A stretch of DNA of 9,915 bases from Akkermansiaceae bacterium (GTDB lineage: Bacteria > Verrucomicrobiota > Verrucomicrobiia > Verrucomicrobiales > Akkermansiaceae), in assembly GCA_011524615.1 (NCBI GenBank), contig WTJZ01000114.1:1-9915 (forward strand), read 5' to 3'. The position numbers were made by a program, and so were the translations under genes. Positions 1 to 7,302 of the stretch are shown here, piece by piece (position 1 is the first letter of the stretch; each line of letters starts with the position of its first letter). The notes beneath the pieces were generated by a model. That model searched no databases, was not told where the DNA came from, and saw only the letters and a program-made list of their open reading frames with translations.

Positions 1-1620
1 GAATTTAGCTATGCGGAACTCTCCGGAACAAAAAGATTTTTCGGTATATTTGTAGAAGCTAATAAACCAGCTAACAATTCTAGGGACCTGTCTTCGTCTA
101 TTCCAAGTGGGCGAGCGAATAATATTGAAATATTCAGCCAATTTAATCCACTAAAAATTGTGAGCGACCACGATTTCCACCGTGTGCCTGTTGACTATAA
201 TAGAAATTTGACAATCCTTGCGCATATTGGCGAACCTCAAGAAATTCTCAATGAAGCAGGTTTCGGTTTAGGCTCTTCAACAACTTTGGGGTTCTGGGGA
301 GATACTTACAGTGGTGATGGCATGGGCAGCGGCACAACACACTTACCAATGGTAAATATACCATCTACTCAACCTCTTTCTCTTCTAGACTTTTCGCATG
401 CTCACATAAGTTATCATCTAGGTAGTCCGATGCATGCCTTAGGAAACTCAAAGGCAAACATCTTTATCACCAATAACATCTACGACATGTTATACGGCAC
501 AGTATCTAGAAGAGTCAGCACATCAAACAAAACTGTTTATGACAACTCATGGTTACTAAACGACTCATTATTTGATCGCTACTTCCTCTCCGGTCTAGCT
601 CCAGACTTCACCAATACCAGCGGTTATTCGGCTAGTGGAACACTTGATGACACCATTTCGTCATTCTACGGTGTGAATTATAAAACTGCCCATGCCAGTC
701 CTGTACTCATGCCCTATATCCCGGAGACTTACTCCACACAAGAAGTCCTGGAAAACCTTCAAATTAGTCAAAATGCAGACAACGATAGTTATAAAAGAAT
801 TGCAGCGTTTTCACTGCTTGATGGAGCATTCAACGTTAACTCCACTTCAGTGGAAGCTTGGGCTGCATTAATCAGAGCTAATCGTGGTCTAGAAGTGACC
901 GACCCAATCAGTGGCAATAGTGAATCTGATTCAACTACCACTCCTTTTCCATCATCTAGCACTCCTATGATTAATGATAATGCTGCGCCTCTATGGTCTG
1001 GAGTTAAAAGACTTACCGACGCTCAAATCAACAACCTCGCATCTGAAATTGTTGACCAGGTTAAAGCAAGAGGACCATTTATGTCCCTTTCGGACTTCGT
1101 TAATAGGCAAATGGGCTCAGATGAAGGGGCTCTCCAAGCAGCTATAGATGCCAGTAATATTAACGCAGACATAATTGGCCTAGATGAAGAATATGATACA
1201 GAATACACAGAGAGCGACATGGTGCATTTTGTAAAAAGGCCTTCCGCTGGCAGTTTGAAGACTGCTACTGGTATAGCTCATGATATCACGCAGGCAAAGC
1301 TACTGCTGCCACTAGCTCCCCGATTGAGGCCTCGTTCAGACACCTTCACTATAAGATGCTATGGGGAAAACAAAAATGCGAACGTAACAGCTTATTGTGA
1401 AGCTATTGTTCAACGTACTCCTGAATACTACGATGACAGTAACTTACCTTGGGAGGAATCCAAAAATAATCAAGGAGCGACTTCCCCTCACACTTTCCCA
1501 AGGCAGTCACCTCAAGATATCTTTGATTCAGGAAACAGTAATCTGAGTGAAATTAACAGTAAGTTGGGACGAAAATTTAAAATAGTTAGCCTGAAGTGGC
1601 TTAATTCGGAAGAAATTTAA
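1..1620 (+). CDS. Verru_Chthon cassette protein A, C-terminal part (5' end outside window)
   Basis: The frame is open from base 1 with no stop, so the gene starts upstream; the GTG at 160 is only an internal codon. 539 residues are visible, whereas full-length members of the family usually exceed 1000. Recognisable family blocks, in order: an aspartate-rich SxxxHxxLGN-like stretch (388-450), a YDNSWLLNDSLFDRYFLSGL-type block (538-597), GAFNVNSTSVEAW (823-861), RGPFMSLSDFVNR (1069-1107), a P-R-S-D-T-F-x-I-R-x-Y-G-E block (1330-1368), VQRTPEYY (1408-1431), and a terminal FKIVSLKWLNSEEI. The C-terminus therefore looks intact. Known of the family: it is encoded with cassette proteins B, C and D, which carry prepilin-like N-termini, and the group is thought to form an exported or pseudopilus-related assembly; the function is unknown. 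B, C and D would be expected upstream, outside this window. Codon use is AT-richer than in the genes to the right. Family identification rests on recalled motifs, not on a search. Confidence 0.88.
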   Translation, partial: EFSYAELSGTKRFFGIFVEANKPANNSRDLSSSIPSGRANNIEIFSQFNPLKIVSDHDFHRVPVDYNRNLTILAHIGEPQEILNEAGFGLGSSTTLGFWGDTYSGDGMGSGTTHLPMVNIPSTQPLSLLDFSHAHISYHLGSPMHALGNSKANIFITNNIYDMLYGTVSRRVSTSNKTVYDNSWLLNDSLFDRYFLSGLAPDFTNTSGYSASGTLDDTISSFYGVNYKTAHASPVLMPYIPETYSTQEVLENLQISQNADNDSYKRIAAFSLLDGAFNVNSTSVEAWAALIRANRGLEVTDPISGNSESDSTTTPFPSSSTPMINDNAAPLWSGVKRLTDAQINNLASEIVDQVKARGPFMSLSDFVNRQMGSDEGALQAAIDASNINADIIGLDEEYDTEYTESDMVHFVKRPSAGSLKTATGIAHDITQAKLLLPLAPRLRPRSDTFTIRCYGENKNANVTAYCEAIVQRTPEYYDDSNLPWEESKNNQGATSPHTFPRQSPQDIFDSGNSNLSEINSKLGRKFKIVSLKWLNSEEI

Positions 1621-1631
1621 CTAATAAGAAT

Positions 1632-2312
1632 ATGCAAAAACTAGTAACAGTATTGATCACATGCATGGGACTATTAAGCCTATCCCACGCATCTAGTAAA
1701 AAATATAAATCTACTTTTTCAATCCTACCAACAGGAGAAGTAAATCAGGATTTATATTACCTAAATGGTAAGGAGGTTCACAAAATTGAATTCAAAACCA
1801 GAAAGCGCTCTCAAACTTATCCGACAAAATTAGGTAAACCTTTACAGCTCTTTATCCGTAATACAGCTCCAGATGCGGAGAATCCTTTTATACTTGTAGC
1901 TCAGAGTAAATCCATAATACGCACACCTCGTACATTATTCTTTATTAAACCTGCGAAAAAAGGCAGTGATTTACCTTTAGAGTTAGAAGCTCTCAATGAT
2001 GGGCTCGACGAATTCCCAAAAGGTGCGTTTAGGTACATAAATTTGACGAAAGCTTCCCTAGTAATTGAATGTGGAGGAGTAGAAGCGGTTCTTCCTGCAT
2101 ATGGAGATACAGTGGTGAAACCAAATATTCCAAAAAATGCAGGTTCAATGCCTATCATCGTCAAAACAAAAAAAGGACAAAGAATTCTAGGAGGTCAGAC
2201 TTACGGAATTCCTGGAGACCGCAAAATGATATTAATCAAAGCTACAGGAAAAGCCAAAGCACCTATAGCACTAATCAACATTCCTCAAGCAGTTCACCCA
2301 AATATGTTTTAA
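1632..2312 (+). CDS. Small exported basic protein of unknown function, downstream of Verru_Chthon protein A
   Basis: 226 residues. Residues 1-20 form a typical signal peptide: Lys3, a hydrophobic core LVTVLITCMGLLSL, and a signal-peptidase-I-like SHA/S end. Cys11 lies inside the core, so this is not a lipobox. The mature part is rich in Lys and Arg, has no membrane segment, and alternates short hydrophobic strands with charged turns, suggesting a beta-rich fold. A central FRYINLTKASLVIECGG segment (133-149) followed by a GDTVVKP turn (158-164) recalls small exported Verrucomicrobia proteins I remember with a similar F-x-N-L-T core, but I cannot name a family. It starts 11 bases after the preceding stop with only a weak AATAAGAA upstream, so it is probably co-transcribed with, and perhaps functionally tied to, the cassette protein. 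The stop codon overlaps that of the convergent exonuclease gene. AT-rich like its upstream neighbour. Confidence 0.78.
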   Translation: MQKLVTVLITCMGLLSLSHASSKKYKSTFSILPTGEVNQDLYYLNGKEVHKIEFKTRKRSQTYPTKLGKPLQLFIRNTAPDAENPFILVAQSKSIIRTPRTLFFIKPAKKGSDLPLELEALNDGLDEFPKGAFRYINLTKASLVIECGGVEAVLPAYGDTVVKPNIPKNAGSMPIIVKTKKGQRILGGQTYGIPGDRKMILIKATGKAKAPIALINIPQAVHPNMF

Positions 2313-3067
2313 CCCACCTCAATAGACACTGGGCAGTGGTCACTGCCTAGGACGTCTGCATGGATCTGAGGATTCGTGATTCGTTCTATCAATGAGGTGC
2401 TTACGCCGAAGTAATCGAGGCGCCATCCGATGTTCTTGCCTCGAGCACCTGCGCGGTAGCTCCACCATGAGTAGGCGCCTTCTTGCGTCGGGTTGGCGTG
2501 GCGGTAGGTGTCGATGAAGCCTGCATCTAGTAATCGGGTAAAGCTCTCTCGTTCTTGATCAGAGAATCCTGCATTCTTTCGGTTGGCGGCAGGGCGTGCG
2601 AGATCGATCTCATGATGTGAGACATTCAGATCACCACAGAAGACCACGGGCTTAGTCTCTTCCAGCGCCTGGAGATGAGCGAGGAAGGCGGCATCCCATT
2701 CCATACGGTAGTCGAGTCTCTTTAACTCATTCTGGGAATTAGGCGTATAGACAGTGACGAGGTGAAAGTCCTCGAAGGTAGCCGTGATCACTCGGCCTTC
2801 GGTATCATGTTCAGGGATTCCTAATCCATAGCTGACCTCCAGAGGAGCCGTCTTACTAAAGATCGCGGTACCTGAGTAACCCGCCTTCTCTGCCGAGCAC
2901 CAATATGCCTTATACCCGCCCATGGTGAGCGGAAGTTCGACCTGTTCGGGGCGTGCCTTCGTCTCCTGTAGGCAGAGGACATCTGGATCATGCTCTAGGA
3001 CAAACTCCTCGAAGTTCTTCTTAAGTACAGCGCGAATCCCGTTAACATTCCATGAGTATAACTTCAT
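2309..3067 (-). CDS. xthA: Exodeoxyribonuclease III / class II AP endonuclease
   Basis: 252 residues, near the usual 250-270. The endonuclease/exonuclease/phosphatase fold fills the protein. Visible active-site residues in XthA order: Asn7 (SWNVNGIR), metal ligand Glu35 (CLQETK), Tyr107 (VTVYTPN), Asp146 and Asn148 (CGDLNVSH), Asp218 (WRLDYF), and the final Asp243-His244 pair (GSDHCPV). YSWWSYR at 199-205 is the conserved DNA-contacting region. The enzyme cuts the backbone 5' of abasic sites and removes 3' blocking groups in base-excision repair in the cytoplasm. The start gives the canonical MKLYSWNVNG; an AGGTG lies only two bases before it, closer than ideal. It follows ruvA on the same strand after a 95-base gap, so co-transcription is possible. 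Its TAA shares the TTAA at 2309-2312 with the convergent exported-protein gene. Confidence 0.97.
   Translation of the reverse strand: MKLYSWNVNGIRAVLKKNFEEFVLEHDPDVLCLQETKARPEQVELPLTMGGYKAYWCSAEKAGYSGTAIFSKTAPLEVSYGLGIPEHDTEGRVITATFEDFHLVTVYTPNSQNELKRLDYRMEWDAAFLAHLQALEETKPVVFCGDLNVSHHEIDLARPAANRKNAGFSDQERESFTRLLDAGFIDTYRHANPTQEGAYSWWSYRAGARGKNIGWRLDYFGVSTSLIERITNPQIHADVLGSDHCPVSIEVG
2332..2347. repeat. Short perfect inverted repeat inside the 3' end of the exonuclease gene
   Basis: GGCAGTG and CACTGCC are separated by two bases, giving a stable stem of six to seven pairs. It lies 20 bases beyond the stop of the plus-strand exported-protein gene and within the exonuclease codons for the catalytic Asp-His end. 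No T-run follows on either strand, so it is not a standard intrinsic terminator. It could slow convergent transcription or be a by-product of the conserved codons. Confidence 0.35.
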
Positions 3068-3162
3068 GTCACCTAGCTAACACTGATTCAGCATCACGCC
3101 AAATGATTATCAGGAGGAGCCCTCACTTTTTAATCAGTTGGCGTTCCGACGAGACGCCTGAA

Positions 3163-3765
3163 TTAGCGTCCCATGAGTGAGGATCTGATGAGATCTTCGA
3201 CAGAGGCCTCAGGGTTAGCCTTGAGAGCCGCGGTGACCGACTTACGCGCATCGGCTTGCTTAAACCCGAGGGCGAGGAGAGCGAGCTCTGCGTCCTGTAG
3301 GGTAGTAGAGGTCTCGGCGACGCCCTCTAGGCCTTCAGCAGGCTTCCAAGTCTCCGTCACGCCTACCTTATCCTTCAGCTCTAGGATAATACGCTCGGCA
3401 GTCTTTTTGCCGAGCCCTTTGATAGTGGCAAGCGTTTTGGCGTCATCATTGACGACAGCGTCCTTAAAACGCCCTACTGGCATTCCGCTCAGAATCGCCA
3501 TCGCGATACTCGGCCCAATTCCACTGACACGATCGACTAATAGGAGGAAGATATCCTTCTCCTCCTTGGTAGCAAAGCCATAGAGAGTCTGTGCCTGCTC
3601 ACGAATATGCTGATAGATTAATAATGAAACCTCCTTCCCCTCGACCGGGTTCAGCTGATCAACAGAAATCTGTGGAACAAACACTTCATACCCTACCCCA
3701 CCGCAATCTAGAATCAATCGGTTAGGCCAAGCCTCCCATACATTACCTCGCAAACGTGCTATCAT
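3163..3765 (-). CDS. ruvA: Holliday junction branch migration protein RuvA
   Basis: 200 residues, the standard length. Domain I (1-63) starts MIARLRGNVWE and ends at LYGF, with the GGVGYEV strand typical of the OB fold. Domain II (about 64-140) carries two helix-hairpin-helix motifs, VSGIGPSIAMAIL (80-92) and IKGLGKKTAERII (115-127). After a flexible linker, domain III (about 155-200) is the RuvB-contacting three-helix bundle ending EDLIRSSLMGR. RuvA binds four-way junctions as a tetramer and loads the RuvB motor for branch migration in recombination repair. The acidic pin, Glu55-Asp56 in E. coli, reads Glu56-Gln57 here, so one acid is missing. An AAGG at 3773-3776 sits seven bases from the start and supports it. 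A TATACT at 3800-3805 could be a -10 element, although its -35 match is poor. ruvB and ruvC are not adjacent. Confidence 0.98.
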   Translation of the reverse strand: MIARLRGNVWEAWPNRLILDCGGVGYEVFVPQISVDQLNPVEGKEVSLLIYQHIREQAQTLYGFATKEEKDIFLLLVDRVSGIGPSIAMAILSGMPVGRFKDAVVNDDAKTLATIKGLGKKTAERIILELKDKVGVTETWKPAEGLEGVAETSTTLQDAELALLALGFKQADARKSVTAALKANPEASVEDLIRSSLMGR

Positions 3766-3814
3766 ACCACAGCCTTACCAAGGAACGATCGAAGTCAACA
3801 GTATAAAGTTCCCA

Positions 3815-3830
3815 GCACTCTGGTGAGTGC
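3815..3830. repeat. Hairpin between symporter and ruvA genes
   Basis: GCACTC and GAGTGC flank a four-base loop, a perfect six-pair stem about 15 bases beyond the symporter stop codon. On the minus strand it is followed by GGGAACTTTATACT, which has only a short T-run, so it could be a weak terminator of the symporter transcript. It overlaps a GTGAGTG direct repeat (3824-3830 and 3835-3841) and lies just upstream of the possible ruvA -10 at 3800-3805, so an operator role is an alternative. Confidence 0.35.
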
Positions 3831-3845
3831 CCAGTGAGTGAGACG

Positions 3846-5399
3846 CTACTTCTCCTTCGTGTAGTCGAGATAATCCTTCAACTCTCTCTTAACGGTCGGG
3901 ATCATGAGATAAACCCCGATGAGGTTAGGGATCGACATCGCAAAGAGAGACGCGTCAGAGAAGTCAATCGCATTTCCCATCGAGGCTGAGGCACCAATCA
4001 CAATGAAGAGGCAAAAGATCACCTTATAGACGATCGTTACCGCCTTCCCCTTACCAAAAAGAAACTGCCAAGACTGCAAGCCATAATAACTCCACGTCAA
4101 GAGGGTCGAAAAGGCGAAGAGGAAGACACACGCAAAAAGAATGTACTTGAACCCACTATGCACCGTCTCAAATGCCAAGGAGGTCATCCCGATCCCGAAC
4201 GAGGTCCCACCAGGAGCTTGCCCCAGTGTCAAAGCGGTCCCATTCAAGGTGTAATCCACTGAGTCCCCCTCGAACTGCATCGCCGTCACGATCACGAGAG
4301 ACGTCATCGTACAGACGATCACGGTATCAATAAAGGGCTCTAGTAACGCGACCAACCCTTCTGACGCTGGCTTACGTGTCTTAGCCGCAGAGTGTGCGAT
4401 CGGAGCAGATCCGATCCCGGCCTCATTAGAGAACGTCGCTCGACGTAATCCCCAGATAAAGGTCGCTAGAATCCCTCCCGTGATCGCCGCTCGTGGCTGA
4501 AAGGCCTCTGAGACGATCATCCCTATCGCTCTCGGAATCTCCGAAAAGTTCACTGCTAACACGATCAAGGCACTCACCACATAAACTCCACACATGATCG
4601 GCACAACCTTACCCGTCACCTTCGTGATACCCTTGATCCCACCAATAATAACCACCCCAGTAAGGATCGCTAATGTAAGCCCAAAGATCCATTGCTTATC
4701 AGCAAAGAAACTCGCCTCTCCCCCCGTCACATTGATCAACTGAGACGTCGCTTGGTTCACTTGGAATATATTGCCTCCTCCAAATGAGGCAAACACGCAG
4801 CAAATCGCAAAAATAAACGCCAAGACCACTCCGAGTCCTCCTAGGCCTCGCTCCTTCAGCCCCTCCTTGAGGTAATACATCGGCCCCCCATGCACTTGAT
4901 TATTCTCATCGATGACACGGTACTTCACCCCTAACGTACACTCCGCGAACTTAGTCGCCATCCCCAGGAAGCCTGCTAAGAATAACCAAAAGGCCACCCC
5001 TGGTCCCCCCATCGCGATTCCGATCGCCACCCCTGCGATATTCCCTAACCCGACGGTACCTGAGACCGCGGTAGAGAGCGCTTGAAAGTGGGTAATCTGC
5101 CCAGGATCATCAGGCTTAGAGTACTTGCCCTGGATCGTACGAATGGCGACGCCAAACCCACTAAAGTTGATAAACTTAAACACGAGAGTAAAGACCAACC
5201 CCGCGAGGCCTAGCCACAGAATCACCCACAGTACATCGTACCCATTAATCGGGAAGGAGGAGAAGATCGAATCAACGAACCACCCTGTTGCTTTACCAAA
5301 GCCGTCATCGATCTTTTGGTCTAGACCGACCACTTCATCAGCATAACTGGTTAATAACCCAGAGAGAAAAACAGTAAGGAAGGAAAGGACGCTGCGCAT
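3846..5399 (-). CDS. alsT: Sodium:alanine symporter family protein (AGCS)
   Basis: 517 residues. The two AGCS hallmarks are clear: FQALSTAVSGTVGLGNIAGVA-type helix start (105-125) and the WGLRRATFSNEAGIGSAPIA block with AHSAAKT after it (316-341). GGPMYYL (171-177) and the C-terminal FLFAFSTLLTWSYYG (426-440) also fit. About ten to eleven hydrophobic helices are visible, beginning near 55-76. The family imports alanine or glycine with sodium across the inner membrane; the exact substrate cannot be read from sequence. Residues 1-20 look like a cleavable signal peptide ending SYA/D, followed by a roughly 30-residue extracytoplasmic stretch before helix 1, an extension I recall in marine members of the family. 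No clear ribosome binding site precedes the ATG, but the signal-like N-terminus supports this start. It is divergent from the adaptor gene and 80 bases upstream of ruvA. Confidence 0.95.
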   Translation of the reverse strand: MRSVLSFLTVFLSGLLTSYADEVVGLDQKIDDGFGKATGWFVDSIFSSFPINGYDVLWVILWLGLAGLVFTLVFKFINFSGFGVAIRTIQGKYSKPDDPGQITHFQALSTAVSGTVGLGNIAGVAIGIAMGGPGVAFWLFLAGFLGMATKFAECTLGVKYRVIDENNQVHGGPMYYLKEGLKERGLGGLGVVLAFIFAICCVFASFGGGNIFQVNQATSQLINVTGGEASFFADKQWIFGLTLAILTGVVIIGGIKGITKVTGKVVPIMCGVYVVSALIVLAVNFSEIPRAIGMIVSEAFQPRAAITGGILATFIWGLRRATFSNEAGIGSAPIAHSAAKTRKPASEGLVALLEPFIDTVIVCTMTSLVIVTAMQFEGDSVDYTLNGTALTLGQAPGGTSFGIGMTSLAFETVHSGFKYILFACVFLFAFSTLLTWSYYGLQSWQFLFGKGKAVTIVYKVIFCLFIVIGASASMGNAIDFSDASLFAMSIPNLIGVYLMIPTVKRELKDYLDYTKEK

Positions 5400-5576
5400 A
5401 TCAATAATGAGGTTACAACAGGTCTAGGCCAAAACCCCAGCAGGATCAACCCAATTACCGCCTTGTCCCACTTCTTCTCGTCCCATGAGAGATAAGAGAA
5501 TACTTTTCATCGTAAGGAGTAGCTATATTATCCGTATGTATGCTGAGAGAATCATTCTTTTGACTTCACCAACAGA
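5400..5576. promoter_or_regulatory. Divergent intergenic region between symporter and adaptor genes
   Basis: 177 bases between two outward-facing starts, so promoters for both are expected. For the symporter, a minus-strand TTGATC (5444-5449), 17-base spacer and TAGACC (5421-5426) is a weak candidate. For the adaptor, the AT-rich TATATTAT near 5524-5531 could be a -10, but no good -35 precedes it; a TTGACT at 5560-5565 would fit only if translation starts at 5610. No convincing gene lies here. Confidence 0.3.
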
Positions 5577-6803
5577 ATGCCCTTAATTCCCCGCACGAGC
5601 TCCATCCTCATGAAATTTTCGACACCATTTCTCAAGGTCATCCTACCCATCCTCATTATCGGGGTGGGTCTCGTATCCTGGGCAATCCTCAAGAATTTGC
5701 CCCCTAAGAAGGCGCCCAAAGCCTCTGGCAACGTCAAGTTCAAGATCGCTCATGAGTCAGGCAAGGTCGGAGACGGCATCCCCGTCATCGCATACCCATT
5801 AGTCCAGCAGGACTACCAGGTCAAAATCATCTCCCGCGGAGTAGTCACCGCGGGTGAAGAAATCGACCTATCCGCGGAATCGAGTGGCAAGATCATGAGC
5901 ATCGCCCCTGAATTCGAACCAGGGAGCATGATCAAAAAAGGCCACCTACTCGTTAAGGTAGATACCCTCGACCTCGAGGCCGACCTCATCATCGCGCAAT
6001 CTCGCATTGCCCAAGCAGAAGCCGTTCTCGCACAAGAGCAAGCACGCGCTGACCAAGCCCTCCTCAACTGGGAAGAAATCGGATATGAGGAAGCCCCTAC
6101 GGCCCTCGTCCTCCGCAAGCCACAACTGAAGCAAGCGCAAGCCAGTCTCGACAGCGCCATCGCTCAGGTCGAGAAGATCGAACGAGAGATCGCCAGAGCG
6201 AGCGTCGTCGCCCCCTTTGACTGCATCATCGCAGAACGGACCGTAAGCGTCGGCGAGATCGTCAACCGAGGGAAAGCTCTTGGTCGCCTCATCGGTTCTG
6301 ACTATGTGACAACGACCCTCCCCGTGTCAGAACAGGATCGCACCTTCCTACCAACTCAACTCGACGGTACTATCGTTGACTTTGTCCACCCCCTCTCCTC
6401 TTCTGGCCACCATTGGCAGGGTATCCTCACGCACATCATCCCGGAGGTGAATAGCAGTACTAAGCTCCCTCACATTGCCGCTCGGATCAACGCGCCCTTT
6501 AGCCCTCAGACTACCCACAGCCTCCAGATCGGGCAACCTCTCCTCGCCTCGATCCATGGACGCATCCTAGAGGACGTCTATGTCGTCCCTAAATCCGCTC
6601 TACGCAGCCCAGATGAGATCCACATTATGGATGAGGACAATACTCTCCAACTGCATAAGATTACCCCGATCCTCACCGATCAGGATCATATCATCTTCAG
6701 AGACGCTCCTGATACCCCTGCGCACTGGGTCGAGTCAAAGCTCCAAAGCTGGAAAATCGGCAAGACCCTCTCCCTCATCACCGAGACTGGAGAGGATTCA
6801 TAG
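5577..6803 (+). CDS. Periplasmic adaptor subunit of an efflux pump (HlyD/RND membrane fusion protein)
   Basis: 408 residues. A short basic N-terminus and one hydrophobic helix (about 19-38) anchor it in the inner membrane; there is no lipobox. Then the standard adaptor order: first half of the biotinyl-lipoyl domain (about 92-131, with AESSGKIMSI and a KKGHLLVKVD turn), an Ala/Gln/Glu-rich coiled-coil hairpin (about 135-208), second lipoyl half (ASVVAPFDCIIAERTVSVGE, 208-227), a beta-barrel (about 240-330) and a membrane-proximal C-terminal part. Such proteins link an inner-membrane pump to an outer-membrane channel. No pump or channel gene follows; the next gene is an iron-sulfur carrier, so the partner is unknown. 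Two starts are possible: the ATG at 5577, the most upstream in frame after a TGA at 5544, or the ATG at 5610 directly before the membrane helix. Neither has a clear ribosome binding site. Confidence 0.88.
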   Translation: MPLIPRTSSILMKFSTPFLKVILPILIIGVGLVSWAILKNLPPKKAPKASGNVKFKIAHESGKVGDGIPVIAYPLVQQDYQVKIISRGVVTAGEEIDLSAESSGKIMSIAPEFEPGSMIKKGHLLVKVDTLDLEADLIIAQSRIAQAEAVLAQEQARADQALLNWEEIGYEEAPTALVLRKPQLKQAQASLDSAIAQVEKIEREIARASVVAPFDCIIAERTVSVGEIVNRGKALGRLIGSDYVTTTLPVSEQDRTFLPTQLDGTIVDFVHPLSSSGHHWQGILTHIIPEVNSSTKLPHIAARINAPFSPQTTHSLQIGQPLLASIHGRILEDVYVVPKSALRSPDEIHIMDEDNTLQLHKITPILTDQDHIIFRDAPDTPAHWVESKLQSWKIGKTLSLITETGEDS

Positions 6804-6846
6804 ATATACTCTACTTTTTCGTTTGGCGAGAGGCGGTCCCTGTCGT

Positions 6847-7242
6847 ATGTCATATGGTATGATCACTCTTACGAATGTCGCCCACGCCTCACTCATCTCT
6901 CTCCTGAAGCGTAAGTCCGCCACCTCTAATGAGGGACTCCGTCTCTCTGTGCAAAAGGGTGGATGCGCAGGACTACAGTACTCGATGAACGTTGAGGCTA
7001 AGCAAGAACAAGACCTCACTGCAGGTGACGCAGAGGCGCGCGTCTACATCGCACCAGAGGCTAAGGAATACCTAGAGGGCATGACTCTCGACTACTCCAT
7101 CAGCCTCGCCGACTCTGGGTTCAAGATCATTAACCCAAACGCGGCCCGCTCATGTGGATGCGGCACCTCCTTCGAGCCAAAGAAGCAAGGTAACCAAGAC
7201 TCTCTCGAACAAGGAGAAGCCTGCGAAAGCGAACAAGCATAA
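6847..7242 (+). CDS. A-type iron-sulfur cluster carrier (IscA/ErpA/HesB family)
   Basis: 131 residues from 6847, or 127 from the ATG at 6859. The first start has an AGGCGG ten bases upstream; the second gives the family-typical MITLT beginning, so the choice is uncertain by four residues. The HesB-like domain covers almost everything: GLRLSVQKGGCAGLQY with Cys40, then SGFKIINPNAARSCGCGTSF with Cys103 and Cys105, the three conserved cluster ligands. Such proteins accept iron-sulfur clusters from a scaffold and pass them to target enzymes in the cytoplasm. A Glu/Gln/Ser-rich tail (about 112-131) extends beyond the domain and holds a fourth Cys (126). No isc or suf genes are in the window, which favours an ErpA-like or stand-alone carrier, but the subfamily cannot be fixed. 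It lies 43 bases after the adaptor gene on the same strand, probably in one transcript. Confidence 0.93.
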   Translation: MSYGMITLTNVAHASLISLLKRKSATSNEGLRLSVQKGGCAGLQYSMNVEAKQEQDLTAGDAEARVYIAPEAKEYLEGMTLDYSISLADSGFKIINPNAARSCGCGTSFEPKKQGNQDSLEQGEACESEQA

Positions 7243-7302
7243 CGCGCTATGATTACGCTAAGCTCAGTCAACCGTAATAAACCAAAGGAGACGAACTCTG
7301 GT

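Noticed and set aside
160..1620. GTG at 160 as the start of a complete 486-residue gene
   Set aside because: The same frame is open back to base 1 and the protein family is much longer, so this is an internal codon of a gene cut by the window edge.
2069..2350. Open frame overlapping the end of the exported-protein gene and the end of xthA
   Set aside because: Low-complexity Ser/Lys/Arg translation, out of frame with two supported genes.
3140..3158. GGCGT/ACGCC hairpin just after the ruvA stop as an intrinsic terminator
   Set aside because: The stem has only five pairs with a nine-base loop, and the minus strand after it is A-rich rather than T-rich.
5485..5586. Possible 33-codon ORF in the divergent region
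   Set aside because: No ribosome binding site, no recognisable features and overlap with the adaptor start.
5813..6160. Minus-strand open frames opposite the adaptor coiled coil
   Set aside because: Ser/Ala/Arg/Cys-rich translations typical of antisense of biased codons, with no motifs and no ribosome binding sites.
6580..6846. An N-terminal extension of the iron-sulfur carrier starting at 6580
   Set aside because: It overlaps 224 bases of the adaptor gene in another frame, is Ser/Arg-rich and has no family similarity. The HesB domain begins right after the ATGs at 6847 and 6859.
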